Made by a program: the position numbers and the translations under genes. The notes beneath the pieces were generated by a model. The model worked only from the letters and a program-made list of their open reading frames with translations, made no database searches and was not told the DNA's origin. A DNA stretch of 64,000 nt. It comes from an uncultured Elusimicrobium sp. (GTDB lineage Bacteria; Elusimicrobiota; Elusimicrobia; Elusimicrobiales; Elusimicrobiaceae). Location: contig CAMZDW010000001.1 in assembly GCA_947305555.1 (NCBI GenBank), positions 25,898 through 89,897 on the forward strand, given 5' to 3'. Of this stretch, positions 16,848 to 25,619 are shown piece by piece (within the stretch, counting starts at the first letter, position 1; the number at the start of each line of letters is the position of its first letter).

Positions 16848-18083
16848 ATGACGGGAAAAGAATTGTTGAAAAAAATTGATACCTATAAGCAGGACGTAAT
16901 TGATTTGCAAACAAACATGATTGCCTGCCCGGCGGTTTCGCCTTCCCAAGGGGGAAAAGGGGAAGGGGCCAAAGCAGCTTATTTGATGAGCGTGCTGAAA
17001 AAAATGAAATTTGATGAAATTAAAACGATTCAAGTTAAAGATCCGCAAGCGGAAGGCGGGGTGCGGCCCAACATTATAGCGACCTACTATGGTCAAGACC
17101 GCAGTAAAACGTTATGGGTGATGGCCCACATGGACGTAGTCCCTGCCGGGAATTTGTCAGATTGGAAGACAGATCCGTTTAAGGCTGTCATCAAAGGAGA
17201 TAAAATTTACGGGCGCGGTGCGGAAGATAACCACCAGGGCATTGTGTGTGGCCTTTTAGCGGTAAAAGCCTTTATGGATTGCGGTATCCGACCTCCTTGT
17301 AATTATGCGTTATTGCTCAATGCGGACGAAGAAATCGGAAGCGAATTTGGCATCTTGGAAATTTTGAAAAAATATCCCAAAACGTTCGGGAAAAATGACG
17401 TATTTATCGTACCGGATGGGGGCGTAGCCGACGGAACGATGGTAGAAATCGCTGAAAAAACGGTAATGTGGTTCGAATTTACCGTTCATGGTAAAGCCAC
17501 CCATGGTTCTACTCCCAAAACGGGTATCAACGCACACCATGCCAGTGCTCACTTAATTGTTCAATTAATTGATCAATTACACAAGAAATTTAACAAGAAG
17601 AACCCGCTGTTTGCCCCGGAATCTGCCAGCACCTTTGCGGCTACTAAACACCAGGCGAATGTACCGAATGTAAACACAATTCCAGGCGTTGATGTGTTCT
17701 GCATGGACTGCCGCGTTTTGCCTTGCTACACGCAAAAAGAAGTGTATGACGAAGTGATGAAAATCGTCAAAAAAATTGAAAAACAGTGCAAGGTAAAAGT
17801 GCAAGTAAAAGTATTGCATCAGGAAACTTCTAAACCAACCGATAAAAATGAACCGTTGGTGAAGTTGATGTTGCAGTCCGTCCGGCAGGTATATAAAAAC
17901 TCCCCGAAAGTCGTTGGCGTGGGAGGCGGTACCGTCGCGGCGGCTTTACGTAACAAAGGGTACCCGGCTGTAGTATATGCTAAATTGGATGAAACTATGC
18001 ACCAACCCAATGAATATACCAGCATTAAAAATACGCTGGGGGATAGCAAGATTTTTGCCTTGATTGCTTATCAATTCAAGTAA
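16848..18083 (+). CDS. M20-family metallopeptidase/deacylase
   Basis: 411 residues from ATG 16848 (AAAGGAGAT Shine-Dalgarno). Metal ligands of the M20 family can be placed: His in MAHMDVVP, the bridging Asp in IYGRGAEDN, the Glu pair in LNADEEIG, Asp in VPDGG and a C-terminal His in TMHQPNEY. A dimerisation (lid) domain with HGKATHGSTPKTG sits in the middle. Family members are dipeptidases, ArgE/DapE deacylases or carboxypeptidases; this sequence does not decide between them. It lies between Nif3 and the pseudopilin gene, all on one strand. Confidence 0.85.
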   Translation: MTGKELLKKIDTYKQDVIDLQTNMIACPAVSPSQGGKGEGAKAAYLMSVLKKMKFDEIKTIQVKDPQAEGGVRPNIIATYYGQDRSKTLWVMAHMDVVPAGNLSDWKTDPFKAVIKGDKIYGRGAEDNHQGIVCGLLAVKAFMDCGIRPPCNYALLLNADEEIGSEFGILEILKKYPKTFGKNDVFIVPDGGVADGTMVEIAEKTVMWFEFTVHGKATHGSTPKTGINAHHASAHLIVQLIDQLHKKFNKKNPLFAPESASTFAATKHQANVPNVNTIPGVDVFCMDCRVLPCYTQKEVYDEVMKIVKKIEKQCKVKVQVKVLHQETSKPTDKNEPLVKLMLQSVRQVYKNSPKVVGVGGGTVAAALRNKGYPAVVYAKLDETMHQPNEYTSIKNTLGDSKIFALIAYQFK

Positions 18084-18094
18084 AAGGAGAGGAT

Positions 18095-18511
18095 ATGAAA
18101 AGAGGATTTAGCTCTATTGAAATCCTGGTCTTAGGGGTTATTTTCGCACTGCTTTTTGCATTTACAGTGCCGAAATTTAAATCACTCGTATACAAAGCTA
18201 AAGAAGGCAGCACAAAGCACCAGCTCGTACGTGTGCGTAATGCCATCGCTGCGTATTATGGGGAACACCAGGGCGTGTATCCGACGGATGATTTGCACAG
18301 TTTAGTGCCTCAGTATTTGGAAAAAATGCCACCGGCCCGAGTGCCCGGGTTACCTCCTACGGCGCATGTGTCAACAGGCAATTTCGAACAGGCTTTTACC
18401 AAAACGGGCGGTTGGGCGTATGTGAATGATCCGACTGACCCGCGGTTTGGGGATTTCTTTGTCAACACCGATAAGGAAGACAGTTACGGAAAAGCTTGGT
18501 ATACGCACTAG
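18095..18511 (+). CDS. GspG-like type II secretion pseudopilin
   Basis: 138 residues. The class III signal is MKRG|FSSIE with Glu at +5, followed by a hydrophobic helix (ILVLGVIFALLFAFTVPKFK). The body (VRVRNAIAAYYGEHQGVYPTDDLHSLVPQYL) has the AIxxYxxxxGxYP pattern of GspG-type major pseudopilins. The C-terminal stretch lacks the Cys seen in the other two prepilins of this window. AAGGAG fixes the start 11 bases after the peptidase gene. The prepilin peptidase that should process it is the next gene. Confidence 0.85.
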   Translation: MKRGFSSIEILVLGVIFALLFAFTVPKFKSLVYKAKEGSTKHQLVRVRNAIAAYYGEHQGVYPTDDLHSLVPQYLEKMPPARVPGLPPTAHVSTGNFEQAFTKTGGWAYVNDPTDPRFGDFFVNTDKEDSYGKAWYTH

Positions 18512-18553
18512 GTTTTAAACGTCAGTTTGTAGCTACCCAGGGATAAAAACGCT

Positions 18554-19336
18554 ATGGAAACGCTAATACTTGTTTTGGCCGGCTTATTTGGGCTTATATT
18601 TGGTAGTTTTTTGAATGTATGTATCTACCGCATTCCACGCAATAAATCGATTGTGTGGCCACCTTCGGGCTGTCCAAAATGTAATGCGCCGATTAAGTGG
18701 TACGACAATATTCCACTACTTAGTTTTATATTTTTGTTGGGTAAATGCCGCCATTGTAAAAATCCAATTTCCTGGCAGTATCCCATTGTGGAATTGTTTA
18801 CGGGTATTTTGACCGTATTATGTGTGTGGCGTTTTCATTTAACACCGTGGACTTTCGTTGTAATTACCGCGGTGTATGCGTTAATTGCGCTTTCCGTTAT
18901 TGATTTAGAACTCATGATTATTCCGGATCGCTTTTCGCTGGGACTCATTGTGCTGGGACTGGCTTTTGCCTGGTTGAATCCCAATTTCTCGGGAGCGTGG
19001 TGGCAAAAAGAATTGGCTTCTTTGTTAGGGGCCGGCGTAGGTCTTTTTGGAGTGCTGGGCATTGCGTTAGTGGGCACTTGGATTTTTAAGAAAGACGCTA
19101 TGGGTGGAGGAGATGTAAAACTAATGGGCGGTGTGGGTGCGCTGATTGGTTGGCAGGGGGTCCTTACCACGATTATGATGGCTTCTTTCTTTGGTTTGGT
19201 GTACGCGCTTTTCTTAATGATCTTTAAAGGGAAAAAGGGGGGAGATGCAATCCCCTTTGGGCCTTTTTTAAGTTTGGGTGCGTTGATTAATTTGTTCTAT
19301 TTAATAACCCCAACCATGTTAGTCATTGAATTTTAG
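18554..19336 (+). CDS. pilD: Prepilin peptidase / N-methyltransferase (A24 family)
   Basis: 260 residues. The N-terminal methyltransferase part begins GLIFGSFLNVCIYRIP and has the four-Cys zinc site in GCPKCN and KCRHCKN. The catalytic part has the two aspartates in ALSVIDLELMIIPD and GGGDVKLMGG, embedded in about seven to eight membrane helices. It removes the leader of type IV prepilins and pseudopilins and methylates the new N-terminus at the inner membrane. Substrates in this window are the products at 6153, 18095 and 45422. The gene follows the GspG-like gene and ends at a strong terminator. Confidence 0.93.
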   Translation: METLILVLAGLFGLIFGSFLNVCIYRIPRNKSIVWPPSGCPKCNAPIKWYDNIPLLSFIFLLGKCRHCKNPISWQYPIVELFTGILTVLCVWRFHLTPWTFVVITAVYALIALSVIDLELMIIPDRFSLGLIVLGLAFAWLNPNFSGAWWQKELASLLGAGVGLFGVLGIALVGTWIFKKDAMGGGDVKLMGGVGALIGWQGVLTTIMMASFFGLVYALFLMIFKGKKGGDAIPFGPFLSLGALINLFYLITPTMLVIEF

Positions 19337-19353
19337 TTGATTAGTACACTATA

Positions 19354-19381
19354 AAAAAACAGGCTTTTGGCCTGTTTTTTT
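19354..19381. terminator. Bidirectional terminator between pilD and the Trx-CcdA gene
   Basis: AAAAAACAGGC and GCCTGTTTTTTT pair around TTTTG. The genes on both sides converge on it. Confidence 0.9.
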
Positions 19382-19402
19382 ATGGTTTTTTTTGTCCTTA
19401 TA

Positions 19403-20560
19403 TTACATAAAAAGTAACAATAAAAGCAGCCCTAAAAACACACAGCAAAGCAAGAATTTAGAGAGCCCCAAATGCTTTTTCAACCAGTCATTGAAGGTGG
19501 CAGATTCCTTGCCGCATAAGGTTAAGACAAATACCAAAATGAGTGGGGCGATAAACATGAGGTTATAAATGATCAAGTAGGAAGCTGCTTTGAAAAAATA
19601 CTGGTTGGCTTCCTTTAGGATTACGCGAATGGTTGGTAAATATACTTGACCGGTGCACACAGCCTCTACTCCGGACACCACAAACCCTACCACAAATGCG
19701 GAAATTAATAGCCGGCCTAACGAGTTTTGTTTATCCTTTAGGAAAGTGCGCATCACTTTATGGATAAATGTTTTTTGGTTTTTGGAGAGTTGCAAGAGCA
19801 TTTTCTCCGATTTTTTGGTCTTTTGATAGATGATAAAGTCATACACGCACAGTACGAAAAACACGGCACACAGTGCAATAATGCCCCACTGAATAATCAA
19901 GGCAGCATAGCGGAAACCTTCTAGTGCATACAATACGTGAAATACACCCAACCCCATCAGTACATAGGCCAAAAATACAGCGAAACAGTAGGCGGTTCCA
20001 ACGACGATAATTTCTTTTTTGCTATATTTGTAAGCCGCCAAGAAGGATACGAAAAATACAATGACGGCAAAAGCACAAGGATTAATCCCGTCAACTAGCC
20101 CGGCCCCAATGATAGTCCAAAGTGTAATTTGATTAAAGAAATTTTGTTGGGCGGTTAAATCATGCGCTACATTGTCTAAAGGAGGGACACGTAATACTTC
20201 GTGATTTTCCCGTGCTTTTTTTAAGGCATTTTCCAATCCTGAGCCGATTTGATTGGGGTAACCCTGCAGTACGTTTTCTCCAACCACAAGCAGCGGAATT
20301 CCTTTTGATTTAATCTCATTTTTTTTAAGGACTTCATTAAAGAGGAGATTGCTTTGCGGATTTGTTACGTCATAGGTATAAAGGGGAATATCGGGGTTGT
20401 TTTTTCGAAAATGTTCAATAAAACCGTCCGCCTTTAAGTGTTGACAATGAGGACACCAAGGGGCGGTAAACAACATGGCTTGCGTTTCTTGCGCAACAAG
20501 AAATCCCGTCCAAGCCAACATAACGGCGAGGACTAGTAAAAAAATACGTACTAATTTCAT
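19403..20560 (-). CDS. Thioredoxin-CcdA (DsbD-like) fusion membrane protein
   Basis: 385 residues. A signal or membrane segment (residues 1-23) is followed by a thioredoxin-fold domain with Cys36 and Cys39 in APWCPHCQ and the cis-Pro in GIPLLVV. From about residue 145 there is a CcdA/DsbD-like module of six or more membrane helices with the redox Cys in GINPCAF and EAVCTGQVYLP. Such a protein moves electrons from the cytoplasm to periplasmic thiols. The order Trx then CcdA resembles half of DsbD turned around. The partner may be the TlpA-like lipoprotein at 11.2 kb. AGGAGT supports the start. Confidence 0.82.
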   Translation of the reverse strand: MKLVRIFLLVLAVMLAWTGFLVAQETQAMLFTAPWCPHCQHLKADGFIEHFRKNNPDIPLYTYDVTNPQSNLLFNEVLKKNEIKSKGIPLLVVGENVLQGYPNQIGSGLENALKKARENHEVLRVPPLDNVAHDLTAQQNFFNQITLWTIIGAGLVDGINPCAFAVIVFFVSFLAAYKYSKKEIIVVGTAYCFAVFLAYVLMGLGVFHVLYALEGFRYAALIIQWGIIALCAVFFVLCVYDFIIYQKTKKSEKMLLQLSKNQKTFIHKVMRTFLKDKQNSLGRLLISAFVVGFVVSGVEAVCTGQVYLPTIRVILKEANQYFFKAASYLIIYNLMFIAPLILVFVLTLCGKESATFNDWLKKHLGLSKFLLCCVFLGLLLLLLFM

Positions 20561-20706
20561 AAGACTCCTATATGATTTTTTAAAAAGCTAGCGGGATAAC
20601 CCGTTTTCTTTATTTTACAAAATTCCTTAGCAGCTCAGTAAGGGCCTTTTGTAGGGGACGAAGCAAAATTTAGGCTGAGCAGTTGGCAGGGAGCAACGGG
20701 AAAAGG

Positions 20707-20712
20707 TACAAT
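20707..20712 (+). promoter_or_regulatory. -10 element close to the exported HAD gene
   Basis: TACAAT lies 10 bases before ATG 20723 with no Shine-Dalgarno, giving a leader of only a few bases. Confidence 0.45.
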
Positions 20713-20722
20713 ATCTTATAAG

Positions 20723-21715
20723 ATGAAAAAGGTAATGCGAACTATTTTACTTGGGATTTGTTTAGTGGGGGTAGGTTCCCTGGCTTTGCCTGCGTATGCA
20801 CAGCGAAATCCGCTTGGTCCGTTTCGTCAGGGAAAACGTATACTATCCAAATCCAAGCGGCCAAATATACGTCCCGTAAATCCTTCCTTTCAGATTCCCC
20901 TTATTTCTTTGGAGAGGATTATCTGGCAAACGAAAGTTCAGCCTCCTCGGCTATTGTCACCTTTTCCAACAGGGAGTTCTTCTTCCTTTGTGCTGGATGT
21001 TTCCGTTTTACAGGTGGTTCCTCCCTTGCGGCCACAAGTAAATTTCCCGGGGAAAGAACAAATTGATGCAATTATTTTTGATATGGATGGGACGTTGTTG
21101 GATTCATTGCCTGCCTGGAAGAACTCCGCTTCTAATTTCTTACGTTCTCAAGGTATAGAGCCTCCTCCGGGATTAGATGACGAAATGTCAAAATTGTCCT
21201 TGATGGAAGGAGCGCGTATTATTAAGGAGCGTTATGGTTTTTCCCAATCAGCGGAAGAAATTTTGGAAAGTACATTAGCCCCTATTTGGGAGCATTATTT
21301 AACCGATATCCAAGCTAAGCCGGGGGCCCTACAATTACTTAAAGACTTGCATAAACAGGGAATTAAAATAAGTGTAGCTACTGCCAGCCACAAAGAGTTG
21401 GCCCAGCGGGCTTTTGAACGGTTGGGGATGTTACCTTACATTGATTTTATTATTACTTGTGATGAAGTTGGAATTGGCAAACAAAGCCCGGACGTATATG
21501 ATAGTGCATTAAAGCGGTTGGGGACCCGTAAAGAACGTACACTTGTAGTGGAAGATGCCTTGTATGCCTTACAAACAGCCAAAAAGGCCGGTTATCTAAC
21601 AGCCGGTATCGCGGAACCATTTCACTCCCCGCAACACGAACGGGATGTTTTTTCTACTGGAGATTATTTCATTATCTCTTTTGACAAGCCGGTTATTATC
21701 GTTAATTATCAATAA
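20723..21715 (+). CDS. HAD-superfamily hydrolase with a signal peptide
   Basis: 330 residues. Residues 1-26 look like a cleavable signal (hydrophobic ILLGICLVGVGSLALPAYAQ). A Pro-rich stretch without recognisable domain runs to about 112. A complete subfamily IA HAD domain follows: the nucleophile Asp120 and Asp122 in IIFDMDGTLLDS, the cap helix region, Ser/Thr in VATASHKE, Lys in GIGKQSPDVYDSAL and the acidic VVEDALYAL. It resembles beta-phosphoglucomutase and phosphoglycolate phosphatase, which are normally cytoplasmic. Export and substrate are unproven. The start is near-leaderless. Confidence 0.78.
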   Translation: MKKVMRTILLGICLVGVGSLALPAYAQRNPLGPFRQGKRILSKSKRPNIRPVNPSFQIPLISLERIIWQTKVQPPRLLSPFPTGSSSSFVLDVSVLQVVPPLRPQVNFPGKEQIDAIIFDMDGTLLDSLPAWKNSASNFLRSQGIEPPPGLDDEMSKLSLMEGARIIKERYGFSQSAEEILESTLAPIWEHYLTDIQAKPGALQLLKDLHKQGIKISVATASHKELAQRAFERLGMLPYIDFIITCDEVGIGKQSPDVYDSALKRLGTRKERTLVVEDALYALQTAKKAGYLTAGIAEPFHSPQHERDVFSTGDYFIISFDKPVIIVNYQ

Positions 21716-21722
21716 GTAGTGT

Positions 21723-22112
21723 ATGCTTCATCTCCTGCTAAAATTAATCGTCAAAATTTTTCCCTCAACGGAGTTTATTGTAGCAGCGCTAGTTTACGGG
21801 TGTTTTTTTGGTTGGGGTGGAATAAACACGTGGAAATATCTGCGTTTTTTCCGAAAGGCTTTTTTGGTTTCAGGAAGAGTACGAGGGGAAGATCGCGTTT
21901 GTTTTGAATGGGAAGGGCGCCAGCACTATATTCAAGACACGGTTATAAAGCCGTTATTTTGTAAAAGGCCCGAGGTAGTAAAAGTAGGGGTGGATTTACA
22001 GAATATTTCTAATTCGCGCGTGCGGCAAGGCGTTAAATTAGCCTTATATGTAGGTGCTTTTTTGTTTGGATTGGCGGGTTTAATAGTATGTTACTTTGTC
22101 GGTAGAGGATAA
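21723..22112 (+). CDS. Small DUF3592-like membrane protein
   Basis: 129 residues with a membrane helix near each end (about 15-34 and 105-127) and a short beta-rich loop between (AFLVSGRVRGEDRVCFEWEG, VKVGVDLQNISNSRVRQG). This layout recalls the DUF3592 protein at 22960, but similarity is weak, so the call is tentative. The gene starts 7 bases after the HAD gene and has no clear Shine-Dalgarno, so coupling is likely. Function unknown. Confidence 0.55.
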   Translation: MLHLLLKLIVKIFPSTEFIVAALVYGCFFGWGGINTWKYLRFFRKAFLVSGRVRGEDRVCFEWEGRQHYIQDTVIKPLFCKRPEVVKVGVDLQNISNSRVRQGVKLALYVGAFLFGLAGLIVCYFVGRG

Positions 22113-22136
22113 TATAGCTATTTAGTGTTTAATTAT

Positions 22137-22168
22137 ATACTCCCAGCAGCGAAAACTGCTGGGAGTAT
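22137..22168. terminator. Bidirectional terminator upstream of the aquaporin stop
   Basis: ATACTCCCAGCAG and CTGCTGGGAGTAT pair perfectly over 13 bp with a CGAAAA loop, between two convergent genes. Confidence 0.88.
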
Positions 22169-22179
22169 TATGTTAGAGG

Positions 22180-22857
22180 TTATTTGGAAGTGTTCAAGTT
22201 TTTCCAAATTAAGGCAGCTAGAGCAGCCCCTACCAGTGGAGCTACAATAAATAGCCACACTTGTTTCAAGGCAATTCCACCTAAAACTAAGGCCGGGCCA
22301 AAGCTGCGGGCGGGGTTAACGGAAGTCCCTGTTAACGGGATACCCATAATATGAACAAAGACGAGCGTTAAACCGATTACCAGCCCAGCAATGACGCTGG
22401 TTTTTTCGCCATCGGTTACTCCCAAAATGGTCAGCACAAATACAGTGGTTAAGATGACTTCCACACAAAAGGCTCCAGTAGCAGGTAAGCCAACGGAGGA
22501 TGCAATTCCATAGCCATTGGTACCCAAACCGGTTGTGTCTACGCCGCCCAGATTAGACATAGCAATCAAGGTGGCTAGTAAAAACGCAGCTAAAATAGCT
22601 CCAAGGGTTTGAGCTAATACATAGCCACAAAAATCTTTTCCGGTCATTTTCCCGGTTAAAAATACACCCAAAGAAACTGCCGGGTTAATGTGACAGCCGG
22701 ATATATTCCCGATGGCATAAGCCATGGCCACGATGGATAAACCAAAGGCAAAAGCAATGCCCAGGGTGCCTAAAGTGGCGCCGGCAATTGCGGCGGAACC
22801 GCAACCGAAAAACGTAAGCACAAATGTGCCTAAGAGTTCTGCAGAATATTTTTTCAT
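22180..22857 (-). CDS. aqpZ: Aquaporin Z / glycerol facilitator-family channel
   Basis: 225 residues from ATG 22857, which has an AGGAGAAG Shine-Dalgarno; a longer frame to 22905 has none. The two NPA half-helices are present (SGCHINPAVSLG and GTSVNPARSFGPAL), and six membrane helices fit the length. The Arg after the second NPA is the selectivity-filter Arg. Residues between the NPA motifs look more like water-specific AqpZ than like GlpF, which is usually longer. It is a single-gene unit. Confidence 0.9.
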   Translation of the reverse strand: MKKYSAELLGTFVLTFFGCGSAAIAGATLGTLGIAFAFGLSIVAMAYAIGNISGCHINPAVSLGVFLTGKMTGKDFCGYVLAQTLGAILAAFLLATLIAMSNLGGVDTTGLGTNGYGIASSVGLPATGAFCVEVILTTVFVLTILGVTDGEKTSVIAGLVIGLTLVFVHIMGIPLTGTSVNPARSFGPALVLGGIALKQVWLFIVAPLVGAALAALIWKNLNTSK

Positions 22858-22959
22858 TTCTTCTCCTATTTTTCTACCTGAAAAATCAGGCAGTGACCTA
22901 CGCATTCATTATACAATTTCTGATAGATCTCATTGGCATGAATTACTAAAAATTATATA

Positions 22960-23385
22960 GTGTTCAAAACAATAAAGGGGCGGATGAATGCTGGAATTTT
23001 TTTATTTTTTATAGGATATTTTTGTAGAAAAAATGACAAAAAATTTTTTAAAACGGCAATCAAAGTTGAGGGGAAAGTTACAGCTTATAAGCCAGGTCAA
23101 ATTTATAATTGGGAAATAAAACGTTATGAAACCGTATATTATCCCATCGTTTCCTTTTATTTTAATGAAGAAAGCCGAGAAGTTACGGATAAAAATTATA
23201 GTCGTTATAAACCGCTGATGGGGCAGCGGCGCCAGGTGGGTATCAATCCACAAGATTTCAAAGATGTACGTGTTTATCCCGGAGGAAATGAATTGATGGA
23301 CTGGATCCGGATGATATTAGGTGTTTTGTTTATGTTGGGCGGCGGATTTCTTAGTATACTTAGCTTAATTTTATTACTCGTTTAG
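22960..23385 (+). CDS. DUF3592 membrane protein
   Basis: Up to 141 residues. The start is uncertain: GTG 22960 has no Shine-Dalgarno, and the in-frame ATG 22984 has AAAGGGG only 3 bases away. An N-terminal hydrophobic segment (IFLFFIGYFC) precedes a soluble DUF3592 core: KVEGKVTAYKP, then VYYPIVSFYFN, then GQRRQVGINPQD. A C-terminal helix pair (ILGVLFMLGGGFLSILSLIL) ends the protein. The family has unknown function. Its stop overlaps the end of the convergent helicase gene by 4 bases. Confidence 0.72.
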   Translation: MFKTIKGRMNAGIFLFFIGYFCRKNDKKFFKTAIKVEGKVTAYKPGQIYNWEIKRYETVYYPIVSFYFNEESREVTDKNYSRYKPLMGQRRQVGINPQDFKDVRVYPGGNELMDWIRMILGVLFMLGGGFLSILSLILLLV

Positions 23386-24692
23386 TAAGGTCCTTTGGGC
23401 CCGCGTACCTGTTCAAAAAATTGTTGCACGCGTTTATCGCACTGGACATCCCGCACAGAAATATCCTTTTTTAGATGTACTCCGCCTAACGTGCGGCAAC
23501 GGCTTAACGCTACGTATGTTTGACCGGTAGCAAATGCGCCGCGGCCAATATCCAAATAAATGTGGTCAAACGTCAGCCCTTGCGATTTATGAATGGTAAT
23601 AGCCCAGGCTAATTTGAGGGGATATTGTTTGAAGAAACCCTGCACACGCGGTTCCAATTTTTGTGTGAGCGCATTGAATTCGTATTTGACATCTTCCCAA
23701 ACATGGGGTTCTACTTGATAAACACAACCCTTGAGTTCTACCTCAATAAAATCCGGTCCCAAATCATACACGGTGCCAATATCGCCGTTGACCCAATGGT
23801 CATCGTTCATCAGCATCATAATTTTGGCTCCTTTTTTGAGCCGCAACGTTTGTTCGGCCGGAGTCGTTTTCTTTTGAAATCCTTCATCCAGCGTAGCTTC
23901 GTAAACAAATTCCTCTCCCGGAAGTTGCGCTAAATAATGCAGGTTTCGCCAGGCAGCCTCACGGTTGGTGGGAGATAGAATAATGCAGTTATCAAAATTT
24001 TCGGGTAGTTCAAATGTTTTATGGGTATTAAGCAACGTATCTAATTGCGGTTGGGTGGCTTTTCCTTCCCGAATCAGATTGAGTAGATGGGCAAAATCCG
24101 GGTCGGCTTTTTGGCGGAAAATCCGTTTCAGTTCAAACACTTCCAGCGGCAAACGTTTTAATACGTGCGCCTCAAAAAAGTAGGGGCTGGCGTATGTTTC
24201 ACGAAAAAGGTCAAATAAACCGCCGCTCGTTTGTTCTTCTACCGGAGGAAGTTGAAATAAATCGCCAAATAAAATAATTTTCTTGCCGCCAAAAGGTTCA
24301 TCGCTATGCGTAGAAATTTGCAGAATATAATCCAGCGCGTCTAATAAATCGGCCCGAAGCATAGAAACTTCATCAATGATAATCGTATCTACCGCTTCAA
24401 TGGTACGCCGCGGAAGTCGTTTTAAGTTAGCTAGGTCGAGCAAATTTCCCGGTTTTAAATGGAAAAAGGAATGAATGGTTTGCCCGCGTACATTGATGGC
24501 CGCTAGTCCCGTAGTTGCCAGGACGACCGTGTTTTGAGCGGTATGTTCAGCAAAGTATTTCAAAAGAGTGGTTTTCCCCGTTCCGGCGCGCCCCGTGATA
24601 AAAATAAGCGGTTGCACCGCCGGTTTTGATTCTAAAAGGGCCAGCGCATCCTTAAATTCATCAGTGAAAATGGGGGAAAAAGTTTCAGACAT
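23382..24692 (-). CDS. PIF1-like superfamily 1B helicase
   Basis: 436 residues. Walker A GRAGTGKT is at residues 34-41, Walker B IIIDEVSML lies near 97, and FGDLFQLPPV is the motif III typical of PIF1/RecD2. The C-terminal UvrD_C_2 part has TIHKSQGLTFDHIYLD and YVALSRCRTL. PIF1-type enzymes are 5'-3' helicases that unwind G-quadruplexes, displace proteins or help recombination. It lacks the long N-terminus of RecD2. The ATG follows a perfect TATAAT by 6 bases and has no Shine-Dalgarno, so it is probably leaderless. Confidence 0.88.
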   Translation of the reverse strand: MSETFSPIFTDEFKDALALLESKPAVQPLIFITGRAGTGKTTLLKYFAEHTAQNTVVLATTGLAAINVRGQTIHSFFHLKPGNLLDLANLKRLPRRTIEAVDTIIIDEVSMLRADLLDALDYILQISTHSDEPFGGKKIILFGDLFQLPPVEEQTSGGLFDLFRETYASPYFFEAHVLKRLPLEVFELKRIFRQKADPDFAHLLNLIREGKATQPQLDTLLNTHKTFELPENFDNCIILSPTNREAAWRNLHYLAQLPGEEFVYEATLDEGFQKKTTPAEQTLRLKKGAKIMMLMNDDHWVNGDIGTVYDLGPDFIEVELKGCVYQVEPHVWEDVKYEFNALTQKLEPRVQGFFKQYPLKLAWAITIHKSQGLTFDHIYLDIGRGAFATGQTYVALSRCRTLGGVHLKKDISVRDVQCDKRVQQFFEQVRGPKGPY

Positions 24693-24698
24693 ACGAAT

Positions 24699-24704
24699 AT
24701 TATA
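24699..24704 (-). promoter_or_regulatory. -10 of the leaderless PIF1-like gene
   Basis: Consensus TATAAT ending 6 bases before the ATG at 24692. Confidence 0.6.
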
Positions 24705-24765
24705 CTATTTATAAAATTGGGGCCATTTTTAATCTATTTTTTAAGTTTGTACAGGGTATTCTTTT

Positions 24766-24774
24766 TGCTAGAGT
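24766..24774 (+). promoter_or_regulatory. Extended -10 of the leaderless ZIP transporter gene
   Basis: TGCTAGAGT, ending 6 bases before ATG 24781. A weak -35-like TTGTAC lies 16 bases upstream of the hexamer. Confidence 0.5.
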
Positions 24775-24780
24775 ATACCC

Positions 24781-25554
24781 ATGGATGGATCAATTCAATT
24801 CTCACTAGGGTTAAGTTTTTTAGCAGGAGCTGCCACCATGCTTGGCGGTGCCCTGGCCTTTGTAATCAAAAAGGACAATTTGGCTGTTTTATCACTTGGA
24901 CTGGGTTTTTCGGCTGGAGTCATGGTTTACGTGTCCTTTGTGGAACTTTTGCCGCAAGCCTCTATCACATTGGAAAAAATATATGGCACGTTTTCGGGTC
25001 GTTGGTTAAGTACCGGGATTTTTTTTGCCGGAATTTTGGCGGCGTGGCTGATTGATGTGCTGCTTCCCTCTCATCATGTGGGACTACACACACTGGATCC
25101 ACAGGATAAACTCAAGCGCCTTGGCTTATTCACAGCTTTGGCGTTGGCGATTCATAATTTCCCGGAAGGATTGGCCACGTTTATGGCGGATTTACAAGAG
25201 CCGTCTCTGGGGATTTCCGTTGCGGTGGCTGTAGCCATTCATAATATTCCGGAAGGGGTGGCGGTGGCCTTACCGGTCTATCATGCTACCGGGAGCCGAT
25301 ATAAAGCATTTAGTTATAGTGCTTTATCGGGACTGGCGGAACCGGCAGGAGCACTTCTTGGTTTTTGGATACTCCGGGCAGTGCTACAGGAGGCCTTGTT
25401 CGGAGTGATGTTTGCTTTCGTTGCCGGGATTATGGTGTATATTTCGCTGGATGAATTGTTGCCTACTGCCCACGAATACGGCGAAGGTCATCGAGTTATC
25501 TTGGGTGTAATTGCCGGAATGGCGGTGATGGCATTTTCTCTACTGATTTTCTAA
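24781..25554 (+). CDS. zupT: ZIP-family divalent metal transporter
   Basis: 257 residues with eight predicted membrane helices. The metal-binding signatures of helices IV and V are intact: HNFPEGLATF and HNIPEGVAVALP. A further YISLDELLP signature is near the C-terminus. ZupT-type transporters bring Zn, Fe, Mn or Co into the cytoplasm. The ATG has no Shine-Dalgarno and sits 6 bases after an extended -10. It diverges from the helicase gene across an 88-base region that holds both promoters. Confidence 0.9.
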   Translation: MDGSIQFSLGLSFLAGAATMLGGALAFVIKKDNLAVLSLGLGFSAGVMVYVSFVELLPQASITLEKIYGTFSGRWLSTGIFFAGILAAWLIDVLLPSHHVGLHTLDPQDKLKRLGLFTALALAIHNFPEGLATFMADLQEPSLGISVAVAVAIHNIPEGVAVALPVYHATGSRYKAFSYSALSGLAEPAGALLGFWILRAVLQEALFGVMFAFVAGIMVYISLDELLPTAHEYGEGHRVILGVIAGMAVMAFSLLIF

Positions 25555-25570
25555 AATAGTGTGATACTTT

Positions 25571-25612
25571 TCGCGCAGCTGGATAATCTAAGTAGAGGCG
25601 TATCCAGCGCGA
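25571..25612 (+). promoter_or_regulatory. Leader hairpin overlapping the ECF sigma Shine-Dalgarno
   Basis: TCGCG (25571-25575) plus CTGGAT (25579-25584) pair with ATCCAG (25602-25607) plus CGCGA (25608-25612), leaving a 3-base bulge and a 17-base loop. The 3' arm runs into the GAGG Shine-Dalgarno of ATG 25620, so the ribosome site would be partly hidden. Confidence 0.5.
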
Positions 25613-25619
25613 GGCAGTT

